The notes under the pieces are model-generated. The model had not been told where the DNA came from. It made no database searches and worked only from the letters and a program-made list of their open reading frames with translations. Position numbers and translations under genes: made by a program. 64,000 nucleotides of DNA from Streptomyces tanashiensis (lineage in GTDB: Bacteria > Actinomycetota > Actinomycetes > Streptomycetales > Streptomycetaceae): NCBI RefSeq assembly GCF_014648895.1, contig NZ_BMRZ01000002.1, positions 930,001 through 994,000 of the forward strand. Direction: 5' to 3'. Shown here one piece after another: positions 47,132-57,666 of this stretch (the first letter of the stretch is position 1; every line of letters starts with the position of its first letter).

Positions 47132-48529
47132 TCAGGCCTGGTCGTCCTCCGGGATGCTGACCAGCCAGCGGGTGTCCTTGCGCGGCCGCAGGTAGAGCGC
47201 CCAGTAGAGGGTGGCCACCGCCGTGATGCCGCCCGTCCACAGCAGGTACTCGACGTCCTGCATGTACAGGACGTACGCGAGCACACCGATGAGCAGCACC
47301 GGGACGGCCGGCCACAGCGGCATGCGCCAGGCCGGGACGTGGCGGTGTGCGCCCCGGCGGCTGAACAGGGCCGCGACGGCGACCAGCAGGTACATGCCCG
47401 TGACGGAGACGCCGGTGACCCCGTAGAGGGTGTCGAGGTTGACGAAGCACAGGGCCGCGCCGGGCACGCCCACGACCAGGGTGGCCACCCACGGGGAGCC
47501 GAAGCGGCCCAGGCGGGACAGGGCGTTGTTGACGGGCTCCGGCCAGGCCTTGTCGCGGGCGGACGCGAACAGCACGCGGGAGTTCTGGATCACCATGACG
47601 ATGCCCGCGTTGATGATGGCCAGCGCGACGCAGAGGCTGATGAAGGTGCCGACGGCGGAGTTGGACCAGGCCGCGATCATGCCGCTGATGTCGCCGCCGG
47701 TGAGGGTCTCCAGGTCGCCGGCACCGAGGGTGATCGCGACGACGGGCACGAGGATGACGGCGGTCGAGATGGCGAGGGTGGCGAGCACGGTGCGGGCCAC
47801 GTTGCGGCGCGGGTTCTCCAGCTCCTCGGAGAGGTAGACGGCCGTCGAGAAGCCCTGGGTGATGAAGAGGGCGATCGCGAGGCCGGAGACCACCATCGCG
47901 CCGGTGACGAGCGAGTGGGTGCCGCCCTCGGCGGCGACCTGGCCGTGGACGAGGGAGCCGACGCCCCGCTCGGAGTGGGCGAAGCCGAGGATCGCGACGA
48001 TGCCCGCGGCGATCACTTCGAGGACGAGGAAGATGCCGGTGATCCAGGCGTTGGCGCGCAGGTCGAGGAGGCCCGCGAGGGTGGCGAGGAGCATGACGCC
48101 CGCGCCGGCGAGCGGGGCGGGGACCTGCACCAGGGGCGCGAGGTAGTCGGCGGTCCCCATGGCGATCACCGGTGGCACGATCATCACGACCAGCAGCGAG
48201 AGGACGAACACCAGCCAGCCGGCGAGGCGGCCCGAGAGGGTGGAGACGATGGCGTACTCGCCGCCCGCGCTGGGGATCAGGGTGCCCAGCTCGGAGTAGC
48301 AGAACGCCACGCCGATACAGAGCAGCGAGCCGATGGCGATGGTCAGCGCGGCGTACGTGCCGACTCCGTCGAACAGGTCCGGTACGACCACGAACAGGGT
48401 GGAGGCGGGCGTCACGCACGACAGCGTGAGCAGTGTGCCGCCCACGACACCGATGGAACGCTTGAGCTTCTGCGGCACGGGGCCGGTCTGGGGGGCCAAC
48501 GCGTGCGGTGCGCTGAGGGTGTCGGTCAT
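47132..48529 (-). CDS. APC-family amino-acid permease
   Basis: A 465-residue membrane transporter with about 12 hydrophobic helices. TM1 region reads RSIGVVGGTLLTLSCVTPAS and the consensus loop before TM3 is FCYSELGTLIPSAGGEYAI, a hallmark of the APC superfamily. NSRVLFASARDKAWP near residue 315 matches the conserved cytosolic loop of amino-acid permeases. Short hydrophilic ends. It is monocistronic: a hairpin follows its stop and 494 bp of non-coding DNA precede it. Probable role is proton-coupled uptake of an amino acid or amine; substrate unresolved. Confidence 0.88.
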   Translation of the reverse strand: MTDTLSAPHALAPQTGPVPQKLKRSIGVVGGTLLTLSCVTPASTLFVVVPDLFDGVGTYAALTIAIGSLLCIGVAFCYSELGTLIPSAGGEYAIVSTLSGRLAGWLVFVLSLLVVMIVPPVIAMGTADYLAPLVQVPAPLAGAGVMLLATLAGLLDLRANAWITGIFLVLEVIAAGIVAILGFAHSERGVGSLVHGQVAAEGGTHSLVTGAMVVSGLAIALFITQGFSTAVYLSEELENPRRNVARTVLATLAISTAVILVPVVAITLGAGDLETLTGGDISGMIAAWSNSAVGTFISLCVALAIINAGIVMVIQNSRVLFASARDKAWPEPVNNALSRLGRFGSPWVATLVVGVPGAALCFVNLDTLYGVTGVSVTGMYLLVAVAALFSRRGAHRHVPAWRMPLWPAVPVLLIGVLAYVLYMQDVEYLLWTGGITAVATLYWALYLRPRKDTRWLVSIPEDDQA

Positions 48530-49023
48530 CAGGCGGTTCCGATCGATGCGAGCGGTAGATCTGAGCGGGAGCGGTATCGCCTCCGAGGCGGCTGGTGATC
48601 AGGTGGTTCCGTGGGCTCCCGGGCTGAATGGAAGCGTGAGCAGAACCGCAGGTCAATGGCCCCCTTGCTGCGGAATCCGTTGCTCCGACACGCCCGGGCG
48701 GGGCGTCGGGGCGTCAAGAACGCGTCAAGACGGCCGAAACACTCCGTGCGGGAACCGCAGCCCGCCCGGGAGGACTTTTCCCGCGCTTTACCGCCGCTCC
48801 ACATGCCGGAACACCGGGCGCACCCCGAAGAGGCCGCCCCTTCCGGTTCCGCGCCGCTTCCGTTCCCGCGCCGCTTCCGTTCCCGCGCCGCTTCCGTTCC
48901 CGCGCCGCTTCCGCTCCCGCGCCGGCCCGGCACCGCTGTCTGGACCGGCCATGTCACATTCCCGGCCGCCGCGGTGTCGTACTGCCGAGACGTTCCACTC
49001 GTCCCCAGCAGAAGGAGAACCCC
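48530..49023. other. 494-bp intergenic region with tandem repeat
   Basis: Non-coding DNA between the divergent permease and truncated SnoaL gene. It includes a near-duplicate ATCAGG(C/T)GGTTCCG at 48527 and 48598, which may be a permease operator, and the 17-bp tandem repeat array listed separately. Good AGAAGGAG ribosome-binding sequence occurs just before 49024. Confidence 0.6.
48851..48918. repeat. 17-bp tandem repeat, four copies
   Basis: GCGCCGCTTCCGTTCCC is repeated at 48851, 48868, 48885 and 48902 (the last with one change, CGCTCCC), preceded by a degenerate copy. The unit is not a multiple of three and the array lies outside genes, so it is a VNTR-type repeat rather than coding. Confidence 0.95.
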
Positions 49024-49464
49024 ATGTCGGCAGCCGAGGCGACGGGAAACATCGCGGCGCTCCACCGTTTTCACTCCGCCACGAACAGCGGCGACCCGGG
49101 CCTCGTCGCGAGGGCCATCGACGAGCTGGCCGCACCGGACATGGTCTTCCACGCCCCGGTGCCCCTGGGCGCGACGGGAGCGGAGGCCCTGAAGCGGGTC
49201 TGGGAGACCCTCCTGCGCGCGTTCCCCGACCTCCACGTCACCGTCGAGGAGACGGTCGCGGAGGGCGACAGGGTCGTCTCCAGGAACACGGTGACCGGGA
49301 CCCACCGCGGCGAGTACCGGTGGCGGCCGGCCCGCGCCCCCCGCCCACGGACTCCCGGCCCAGCTCAGAAGTGGCTCAAGTCCCTTGTCCTGCAAGCTTC
49401 TCGAAGGCAGGGTCGACGTAGCCATCGACCAATGGCCAGAGGTTTCAGGGGGACACGAACATGA
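49024..49464 (+). pseudogene. SnoaL-like ester cyclase gene, C-terminally replaced (probably broken)
   Basis: The first ~99 residues (MSAAEATGNIAALHRFHSA to VSRNTVTGTHRGEY) closely follow the SnoaL-like ester-cyclase family, which usually continues with a MGLPPTG segment and a final beta-sheet ending at ~140 residues. Here, straight after GEY, the frame enters Arg/Pro-rich sequence without any SnoaL character (RWRPARAPRPRTPGP...). I find no frame that restores the ending, so a deletion or rearrangement is more likely than a frameshift. The open frame continues to overlap the next ATG as ATGA. A strong AGAAGGAG site precedes the start. Probably non-functional, or a shortened new protein. Confidence 0.6.
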
Positions 49465-50117
49465 AGATCACGAAGGCCGCTCTCTCCGCGTGCGCCGTCG
49501 CCGCGCTGCTCACCGGCACGGCCGCCTGTACGTCCGAGAGCGGCGGGACGGCCGCCCGTCCCACGAAGACGGCCGCCACGGCCTGCGCGAACGGCACGTA
49601 CACCTGGTTCAACGTCGACGCGCGGGACGTGCTGACCGGCATCGCCGAGAAGCAGAAGCTGGGCAAGGGAGGCGGCCCCCTGACGAACGAGCTGTCGCGG
49701 CTCCACACTCCGGCCACCGCCGTCATCTTCGAGAAGGGCCCACGGCTCGACACGAAGGCCACGCTGCGTTCCCTGGGCACGCACATCGGGGACTACGAGG
49801 CCGCCGAGGGAGTCGTCTACGATTTCGCCGACGTCCGCAGGCCCGCGCCCAAGCTCCAGTCCCGCACCACCAGCGTCGACGGCGCCGGAACCTTCGTGGA
49901 CTTCGCCTACGTACACCAGGTCACCGCCGACTTCCAGTACAGCTGCGACAACGGCACACGAGCGGCCGGCCGTGCGATCGGCTGGACCCTGGACGGTTCG
50001 GGTGTCCTGGAATGCTCCACCCCGATCGAGAAGCCCAAGGCGGGGGATCCGGCCCAGGAGGCGGCGCGCCTGTCCTGCGGCCGCACCTCCCCCGCGGCCG
50101 GGGGGAAGAAGGGCTAG
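49461..50117 (+). CDS. Secreted lipoprotein, unknown function
   Basis: A 218-residue protein with a lipoprotein signal peptide: MKITKAALSACAVAALLTGTAAC, with the lipobox LTGTAAC placing lipidation at Cys ~23. The mature protein starts with a Ser/Thr/Gly linker, then an alpha/beta domain (CANGTYTWFNVDARDVLTGI ... GDYEAAEGVVYDFADVRRP ... TADFQYSCDNGTRAAG) with four further cysteines. I know it only as a type of hypothetical Streptomyces lipoprotein. AGGGGGAC lies 6 bases upstream of the ATG, which overlaps the preceding truncated gene; a hairpin follows the stop. Anchored on the outer face of the membrane. Confidence 0.82.
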   Translation: MKITKAALSACAVAALLTGTAACTSESGGTAARPTKTAATACANGTYTWFNVDARDVLTGIAEKQKLGKGGGPLTNELSRLHTPATAVIFEKGPRLDTKATLRSLGTHIGDYEAAEGVVYDFADVRRPAPKLQSRTTSVDGAGTFVDFAYVHQVTADFQYSCDNGTRAAGRAIGWTLDGSGVLECSTPIEKPKAGDPAQEAARLSCGRTSPAAGGKKG

Positions 50118-50124
50118 CAGCCGG

Positions 50125-50152
50125 GGGCCGGGCGGTGACCACCGCCCGGCCC
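50125..50152 (+). terminator. Terminator of lipoprotein gene
   Basis: GGGCCGGGCGGTG (50125-50137) pairs perfectly with CACCGCCCGGCCC (50140-50152), 7 bases beyond the stop. Strong GC hairpin without a T-run. Confidence 0.75.
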
Positions 50153-50198
50153 TCGCCCGGCCCCCGCCCCAGCTACGGACGCGAGCCCGAAAATAGTA

Positions 50199-50227
50199 GC
50201 CATGTACATAGTATCCATGTACTGTAT
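50199..50227 (+). promoter_or_regulatory. MarR promoter/operator, likely leaderless start
   Basis: An AT-rich island with overlapping symmetry: GTACAT (50204-50209) and ATGTAC (50217-50222) as an inverted repeat with a 7-bp spacer, and CCATGTAC repeated directly at 50200 and 50215. TACTGT (50220-50225) fits a -10 element and ends 7 bases before the GTG at 50233, which lacks a ribosome-binding site. A dimeric MarR protein binding here would block its own promoter. Confidence 0.5.
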
Positions 50228-50232
50228 CTCTT

Positions 50233-50715
50233 GTGAGTTCAGCAACTGAGAGCGCCACGGCGGGCTTCCTCGTCTGGCGCCTGTCGATGAAGTGGCGCGT
50301 GGCCGTCGACCGGGCGGTCACACCCCTGGGCCTGACCCATGCCCAGTACGCACTGTTGGGATCCCTGTACGGCATGGCGCGCTCCGGGCTCCGGCCGAGC
50401 CAACGGCAGCTCGCCGACCACACCGGGCTCGAACCGCTGTACGTCTCCAAGCTCGCCCGAGCGCTGGAGACGTCCGGACTCGTCGCCCGCACCCGGGACC
50501 CCGACGACCCCCGCGCCATGCAGCTGTCGCTCACCGAGGAGGGGCACGACGTCACGCGGCGCGCCATCGGCGTGGTCCAGGGACTCCTGGACCAGATGCT
50601 GGAACCGCTCGGGGGGCAGGACAGCCCGCGCGCACGGCAGTTCACCCGCGAACTGGCGACCCTGCTCGACGCACCTCTTGATCCGCACACCGAGAACTCC
50701 GAGGAGCAGTCATGA
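50233..50715 (+). CDS. MarR-family transcriptional regulator
   Basis: A 160-residue winged-helix regulator. The core reads LTHAQYALLGSLYGMA, PSQRQLADHTGLEPLYVSKLARALETSGLVARTRDPDDPRAMQLSLTEEG, with the recognition helix in TGLEPLYVSKLARALE and the wing at RDPDDPRAMQLSLT. The GTG start has no Shine-Dalgarno, and a -10-like element ends 7 bases upstream, so the message is probably leaderless. It is coupled by ATGA to a second, smaller MarR-like gene and lies upstream of an ABC transporter, a common arrangement for drug-responsive efflux control. Ligand unknown. Confidence 0.9.
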   Translation: MSSATESATAGFLVWRLSMKWRVAVDRAVTPLGLTHAQYALLGSLYGMARSGLRPSQRQLADHTGLEPLYVSKLARALETSGLVARTRDPDDPRAMQLSLTEEGHDVTRRAIGVVQGLLDQMLEPLGGQDSPRARQFTRELATLLDAPLDPHTENSEEQS

Positions 50716-51158
50716 CCACCACCGCACCCACGACCAACGGACGCGTCATCGCCCTGGCGCACTACGCCGCACGCGCACTCCTGGAGGGCGTCCTGACCCG
50801 CCACGGCGCCACGTTCGAGCAGAGCGTGACACTCCGGGCCGTCGTCCTCGCGGGCGACTCCGTCGGCCGGGACGAGCTCGTCTCCGACGTCATCGGCTCG
50901 CTGAAGACCGACGAGTCGGCCGTCCGCGCCGTGATCGACGAACTGACGGCCACGAAGCTGCTGGAACAGGACCCGGCCGAGACCTCCCGTCTGCGGCTCA
51001 CGGACTCCGGACGGGAACTGTACGAGACCACCACCGCCGAGACCGCCGAGATCTCCGCCCGGCTCTACGCCGGCATCCCGGCCGAGGACCTCGCGGTCGC
51101 GGGTCGCGTGCTCACCCTCATCACGCAGCGCGCCAACGCCGAGCTGGCGGGGGCCTGA
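50712..51158 (+). CDS. Second MarR-like winged-helix protein
   Basis: A 148-residue protein with MarR-like topology: LAHYAARALLEGVLTRHGATFEQSVTLRAVVLAG, then VSDVIGSLKTDESAVRAVIDELTATKLLEQDPAETSRLRLTDSG, ending in a helical dimerisation segment. Charged recognition-helix residues are fewer than in its partner and the wing is shorter. Its ATG overlaps the stop of the first MarR gene (ATGA), so the two are made together and could form a heterodimer or act as regulator and modulator. Heterodimerisation is inference only; no binding site can be assigned to it alone. Confidence 0.78.
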   Translation: MTTTAPTTNGRVIALAHYAARALLEGVLTRHGATFEQSVTLRAVVLAGDSVGRDELVSDVIGSLKTDESAVRAVIDELTATKLLEQDPAETSRLRLTDSGRELYETTTAETAEISARLYAGIPAEDLAVAGRVLTLITQRANAELAGA

Positions 51159-51447
51159 GCCCCACGGGCCCCGGCAGGGCCGGAGAGGCGCTGCCGCTCT
51201 CGTCACTCTGGTTGCTCCGATCGCCCTGGTTGCTCTGGTCACGCCGGTTGCGGGCGCCCGCTCTCGGCGTTTCGGCCACACTCCCGCCAGGGCACGACCC
51301 ACGCGCCGCAAGGGTCGATGCACCCGGCACGAACGCGCATTCGCCGTGCCACGGGGTTCGGGCGCCGTCCGAAACACATGTGTTCGACCGGCCTGGCCTG
51401 GTCGTTGAGCTCTCCGACAGTCCGACACCCGGCTCCCGGAGAACGCC

Positions 51448-51591
51448 ATGAACCCCCTTCCCGACCGCATCGCCACCCCCCTTCCCGTCGTTCCCCGCCG
51501 GCCCCTCGGCCGGCGGAACCTCGCCATGAACCCGCGCCGAAGCGCCGGTTCCTTCCGCTCCGCACGTCCGGATGCGAGGTGGGCCGCATGA
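51448..51591 (+). CDS. 47-residue Pro/Arg-rich ORF coupled to ABC transporter
   Basis: A short ORF starting at ATG 51448 with GGAG 6 bases upstream, ending in a TGA that overlaps the transporter ATG as ATGA. The 47-residue product is rich in Pro and Arg (MNPLPDRIATPLPVVP, then RRPLGRRNLA), contains an internal Met at 27, no Cys and no hydrophobic helix. It could be a small exported peptide, a transporter accessory peptide, or a leader peptide whose translation controls the transporter. No RiPP maturase is nearby. Existence is supported by the ribosome-binding site and exact coupling; function is unknown. Confidence 0.5.
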   Translation: MNPLPDRIATPLPVVPRRPLGRRNLAMNPRRSAGSFRSARPDARWAA

Positions 51592-53621
51592 CGACCACCA
51601 CGAACGACGCGTCGTCCACGGCCCCCACCACGGACGACACATCGGCCACGACCTCCGCGGAGACCGTCTCGGCGTCCGAGCGGTTGCTGTTCGGCGGTGA
51701 ACTCGCCTACGACCAGGGCTGGAGCCAGCACCGCGGCACCTGGGTCAAGCTGGGCATGTGGCACATGGCCGTGAGCTTCCCGCGGCAGGTCGCGATCGCC
51801 GTGCGGCTGGCCCGGCGCGCCGACCCCCGCGCCCTCGCCACGGTGGCGGTCAGCGAGGTCGGCCGCGGTGTGGCGCAGGCGTTCTCGCTGGTGGCGGTGA
51901 ACGCGCTGCTGGCCGAGCTGCTGGCCTCGGGAATCCTCGTCGACCGGCTTCGGGCGGCCGTGCCCTCACTGGTGTTCGTGTCCGTGATGGCGGTCGTCTC
52001 CTCGCTGCTCCAGTCGGCGTCGACCGCCTCGACGGGGATCCTCGAACCGAAGGTCCAGCGCGTGGCCACCGAGCGCTACCTGGGCCTCGTCGCCCGGGTG
52101 GAGATGGACGCGATCGAGGACGACGCCTTCCACAAACTGATGGACTCGGCGCAGTGGGGCGCCGACGGCGCCCGGCGGATGGTCGGCTACTGCACGGCCG
52201 TGGTCGCCTCGGCGATCTCCCTCGTCGCGGCGGCGAGCGTGCTGACGGTCCTGCACGTGGCGCTGCTGCCGCTCCTGATCGCGATGGCGCTGCCGAGCGC
52301 GTGGGGATCCCTGACGATGGCCCGGGCGCGGTACGAGAGCTGGCACCGGTTCGTCCAGCACGCACGCGCCGCGCAGCTGCTCAGCAGGCTCCTGATCGAC
52401 CAGCAGGCGGCGGGCGAGGTCCGGGTCCATGACGTGGGACCGTTCCTGCTGGAGCACTTCCGGGGCATGGCGGAGACCAGCGAGCGCGAGCAGACCCGGC
52501 TCGCGTGGGTGGGGGCCCGCACGGGACTGTTCGCGGACGGAGCCCGTGGTGCGGCCACGGTCGCCGCGTACGCGGTGCTGGGTCTGCTCCTGTGGAACGG
52601 GCAGATGGCGCTCGCCGTCGGCGGCACCGCGGTGCTGGCGATCCGGGCCGGATCGGCGAGCATCACCGACCTGGTGCTGCGGGTCACCGACATCCAGGAG
52701 GAGTCCCTCTTCGTCGCCGACCTGGAGCGGCTGTGCACCGAGGCCGAGCGGCGGGCGATCCCGGAAGGGGGCCTGGACGTGCCGGACGACTTCGACGCGA
52801 TCCGCTTCGAGAAGGTCACCTTCTCCTACCAGGGCGCCGAGGAGCCGTCGCTGCGGGAGGTGGACCTGGTCATCCCCCGCGGCAGGACGGTCGCGCTCGT
52901 GGGGGCGAACGGTTCGGGCAAGACCACGGTGTCCAAGCTCCTGTGCGGTCTCCACATGCCCGCGACCGGCCGGGTGATGTGGGGCGAGGTGGACGCGGCG
53001 GAGGCCTGCCGGGCCCGGCTCTTCTCCCGGGTGGCGATGGTCGCCCAGAACTTCCAGCGGTGGCCGTTCACCGCCAGGGTGAACATCGGGATCGGCCGGC
53101 CCGGCGGGACGATCGACGACAGCGACGTCGACGCCGCTGCCGTGTACGCGGGCGCCGACGACGTCGTGGCGAAGCTGCCGCGCGGCCTGGACACGCTGCT
53201 GGCCCGCGGCTATCAGGGCGGCCAGGAGATCTCCGGCGGCCAGTGGCAGAAGATCGGCCTGGCGCGGGCGCGCTACCGGAACGGACAGGTGCTGGTCGTC
53301 GACGAGCCGACCAGCGCCCTGGATCCGGTGGCCGAGCAGCGGGTCTTCGACCAGATCCACCGCCTCGCCGGCACGGGTCAGACCACCGTCCTGATCACCC
53401 ACCGGCTCCACAGCGTCCGCCACGCGGACCTGATCTACGTCCTGGAGCGGGGCCGGGTCGTCGAGCACGGCACGTTCGAACAGCTCATGGATCCGGCCCA
53501 CGGCACCGGGGCGTTCCGGGAGGCGTACAACCTGCAGGCCCGCCAGTTCCTGGCGCCCGCCGTTCCCGGGCAGACCCGGGGCTCCGGCAGGGGCAGCGCG
53601 CCGGAGGGGACGACGGCGTGA
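51588..53621 (+). CDS. ABC transporter, fused membrane and ATPase domains
   Basis: A 677-residue half-transporter. The first ~35 residues are Thr/Ser/Asp-rich; residues ~60-360 contain about six membrane helices (RGVAQAFSLVAVNALLAELL, SLVFVSVMAVVSSLL, AISLVAAASVLTVLHVALLPLL and others); ~400-650 form the ATPase with Walker A VGANGSGKTTVS, signature ISGGQWQKIGLARA, Walker B VLVVDEPTSALD and switch His in ITHRLHS. The unusual GGQW signature and overall sequence resemble exporters linked to lantibiotic or peptide loci in Streptomyces. GAGGTGG precedes the ATG, which is coupled to the 47-residue ORF. Probably a homodimeric exporter regulated by the upstream MarR pair. Confidence 0.88.
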   Translation: MTTTTNDASSTAPTTDDTSATTSAETVSASERLLFGGELAYDQGWSQHRGTWVKLGMWHMAVSFPRQVAIAVRLARRADPRALATVAVSEVGRGVAQAFSLVAVNALLAELLASGILVDRLRAAVPSLVFVSVMAVVSSLLQSASTASTGILEPKVQRVATERYLGLVARVEMDAIEDDAFHKLMDSAQWGADGARRMVGYCTAVVASAISLVAAASVLTVLHVALLPLLIAMALPSAWGSLTMARARYESWHRFVQHARAAQLLSRLLIDQQAAGEVRVHDVGPFLLEHFRGMAETSEREQTRLAWVGARTGLFADGARGAATVAAYAVLGLLLWNGQMALAVGGTAVLAIRAGSASITDLVLRVTDIQEESLFVADLERLCTEAERRAIPEGGLDVPDDFDAIRFEKVTFSYQGAEEPSLREVDLVIPRGRTVALVGANGSGKTTVSKLLCGLHMPATGRVMWGEVDAAEACRARLFSRVAMVAQNFQRWPFTARVNIGIGRPGGTIDDSDVDAAAVYAGADDVVAKLPRGLDTLLARGYQGGQEISGGQWQKIGLARARYRNGQVLVVDEPTSALDPVAEQRVFDQIHRLAGTGQTTVLITHRLHSVRHADLIYVLERGRVVEHGTFEQLMDPAHGTGAFREAYNLQARQFLAPAVPGQTRGSGRGSAPEGTTA

Positions 53622-53896
53622 GACCCGTCTCCGGAGAACGCTTCGTCTTTGGAGAACCCTTCCCTCCCGGGCCGTGAAGGGGGCCGGAGAGCGGAACGAT
53701 CGGCGCGGCGGCCGCCGCGCCGACCAGCCTCTTCCCGCTCTCCGGTCCTCCGGCCGGCATGCCGGCGACCTCGCCCTGGCTGGTGGAGCTCGGACTCGCC
53801 GAGCGACGTCCGAGGGCTCTCGGTGCCCGTGAAGCCGCCTCTTGACGGACAATCCTTGTGGGGGCGGGCAGGTGCCCACCGAACACAGAGGTCGTC

Positions 53897-54580
53897 ATGT
53901 CCGAACCGTCGGTGACCGACACACCCACCAAGGTCTTCCTCGTGGACGATCACGAGGTCGTCCGGCGGGGGCTTCGCGACCTGATCGACGACGAACCCGA
54001 CATGGAGGTGGTCGGGGAGGCGTCGACGGCGGACGAGGCCCTGGCCAGGGGGCCCGCACTGCGGCCCGACGTGGCCGTGCTCGACGTCCGGCTGCCCGAC
54101 GGCGACGGGATCACGGTCTGCCGCGAACTGCGCTCGCGGATGCCGGACCTCGGCTGCCTCATGCTGACCTCGTTCGACGACGAGGACGCCCTCATCGACG
54201 CGATCATGGCCGGGGCCGCCGGGTACGTGCTCAAGCAGATCAAGGGCTCGGACCTGGTGTCGGCGGTACGGACCGTGGCCACGGGCCAGTCGATGCTCGA
54301 TCCCGCGACCACCGCACGGCTCATGCGCTCGCTGCGGGAACCCGAAACGGCCAAGGCTCCGGGGGACGAACGGCTCGCGGTGCTCTCCGAGCGGGAGCGG
54401 GCCGTGCTGGAACTGATCGGGGAGGGACTCACCAACCGGCAGATCGCCAAGCGGCTCTATCTGTCCGAGAAGACGGTCAAGAACCACATCTCCCGGCTGC
54501 TCGGCAAGCTGGGCGTGGAGCGCCGGGTGCAGGCGGCCGTGATCGCCGCGCAGGTCCACGAGCACGAGACCGACGCGTAG
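53897..54580 (+). CDS. DevR/DosR-like LuxR-family response regulator
   Basis: A 227-residue two-component regulator. The receiver domain (~10-125) contains [15 protein letters not shown], the phosphoacceptor Asp in [13 protein letters not shown] near residue 58, and the Lys switch in [12 protein letters not shown]. The C-terminal NarL-type helix-turn-helix reads [20 protein letters not shown] then [19 protein letters not shown]. This is the DevR/DosR pattern of the mycobacterial dormancy regulator and Streptomyces OsdR. The ATG at 53897 is preceded by AGAGG; upstream in-frame codons lack a site. It converges with a DevS-like kinase, stops 7 bp apart, and sits beside universal stress and Acg-like genes. 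Confidence 0.92.
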   Translation: MSEPSVTDTPTKVFLVDDHEVVRRGLRDLIDDEPDMEVVGEASTADEALARGPALRPDVAVLDVRLPDGDGITVCRELRSRMPDLGCLMLTSFDDEDALIDAIMAGAAGYVLKQIKGSDLVSAVRTVATGQSMLDPATTARLMRSLREPETAKAPGDERLAVLSERERAVLELIGEGLTNRQIAKRLYLSEKTVKNHISRLLGKLGVERRVQAAVIAAQVHEHETDA

Positions 54581-54587
54581 GCGTGTC

Positions 54588-56627
<2,040 letters not shown>

Positions 56628-57617
56628 GTGTCCCCCATCACCCTGACCCGCCCGCTCGTCACCTCTCTGGTCGAGGACGCGGTCACCGCGCCGTCGATGC
56701 ACAACGCGCAGCCGTGGAGGTTCGTCCACCGGTCGGGCACCGACGTCATCGAGCTGCACGGCGACCCTTCACGCGAGATGCCTCACGCGGACCCCGACCA
56801 CCGAGCCCTCCACCTCGGCTGCGGCGCCGCCCTGTTCGGCCTCCGTGTCGCCGCCGCCCACCACGGCCGGGAGGCCGTGCCCCGCCTGCTGCCCGCCCGT
56901 GGGGACCCCTGGCATCTCGCCGACGTGCACATCCGGCAAGCCCCGGGCGACGACGAAGGCCTGGCCGCCCTGCGGCCCGCGCTCCGGATGCGGCACACCA
57001 GCCGGTTCCCGTTCACCGAGGAGCAGATCGCCACCGAGATCCTGGACGGTCTCCGCGCCGCCGCGCTCCTGGAGGGCTGCCGGCTGGAAGTGCCGGGCGC
57101 CTGGCACACCGACACCGTCATGGGCCTCGTCCACACCTCCGAGCTGTTCGAAGCGACGGACGCCTCGGTCCGTGCCGAGATCGCCCGATGGATCCGGGCG
57201 GGCGAGGCAGATGAGGGCGCCGTGACGGAGGGGATCCCCTCGTACGCCCTGGGTCCCCGCCAGTACGACGTGACCTCTCCGGTCCGGGACTTCGACGTCC
57301 CCCGCCGCGTGGCCGACCGCCCTTCGGCGCGCTTCGAGAAGCGCCCCCAGCTCGTCCTCCTCGGCACGGTCGAGGACACCCCGAGCGACTGGCTGAGGGC
57401 CGGCCAGGCCATGCAGCGCGTGCTGCTCCAGGCGACTCTGGACGGTCTCTCCACCTCGCTCATGTCCCAGCCCCTCGAATGGCCCGAACTCCGCTCCGAC
57501 GCGCGGGATCCGGTCTCCACGACCGGCCACGTCCAGATGGTGATCCGCCTCGGCTACGGGCCCCGTGGCAGGGCCACCCCTCGACGGCCGGCGCCCGAGG
57601 TGCTCGAATTCGCCTGA
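56628..57617 (+). CDS. Acg-family nitroreductase-like protein
   Basis: A 329-residue protein of the Acg/nitroreductase group, flavin-fold proteins prominent in the mycobacterial DosR regulon (Rv2032/Acg). Characteristic pieces are the N-terminal VEDAVTAPSMHNAQPWRF, the loop DPDHRALHLGCGAALFGLRVA, RMRHTSRFPF near residue 125 and the C-terminal AGQAMQRVLLQATLDGLSTSLMSQPLE. Acg itself binds FMN through a lid and lacks normal reductase activity, so enzymatic function is uncertain. The GTG start has AGGACG upstream. A DevR-like palindrome lies 140 bp upstream. Likely role is flavin or nitro-compound handling under hypoxia. Confidence 0.88.
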   Translation: MSPITLTRPLVTSLVEDAVTAPSMHNAQPWRFVHRSGTDVIELHGDPSREMPHADPDHRALHLGCGAALFGLRVAAAHHGREAVPRLLPARGDPWHLADVHIRQAPGDDEGLAALRPALRMRHTSRFPFTEEQIATEILDGLRAAALLEGCRLEVPGAWHTDTVMGLVHTSELFEATDASVRAEIARWIRAGEADEGAVTEGIPSYALGPRQYDVTSPVRDFDVPRRVADRPSARFEKRPQLVLLGTVEDTPSDWLRAGQAMQRVLLQATLDGLSTSLMSQPLEWPELRSDARDPVSTTGHVQMVIRLGYGPRGRATPRRPAPEVLEFA

Positions 57618-57666
57618 CGGACCTGACCGGGGGGCCTGTCATTCCTCGCTGGTCCGAGGGGGCCGG

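Noticed and set aside
51159..51447. Repeated CTGGTTGCTC at 51208 and 51226 as an operator
   Set aside because: Only two copies with no symmetry or promoter context; more likely incidental low-complexity sequence after the MarR stop.
53622..53896. Short gene fragment around 53757-53850
   Set aside because: An open stretch resembling a transport-protein tail lacks a start with a ribosome-binding site and any clear family pattern; treated as the leader of the response-regulator gene.
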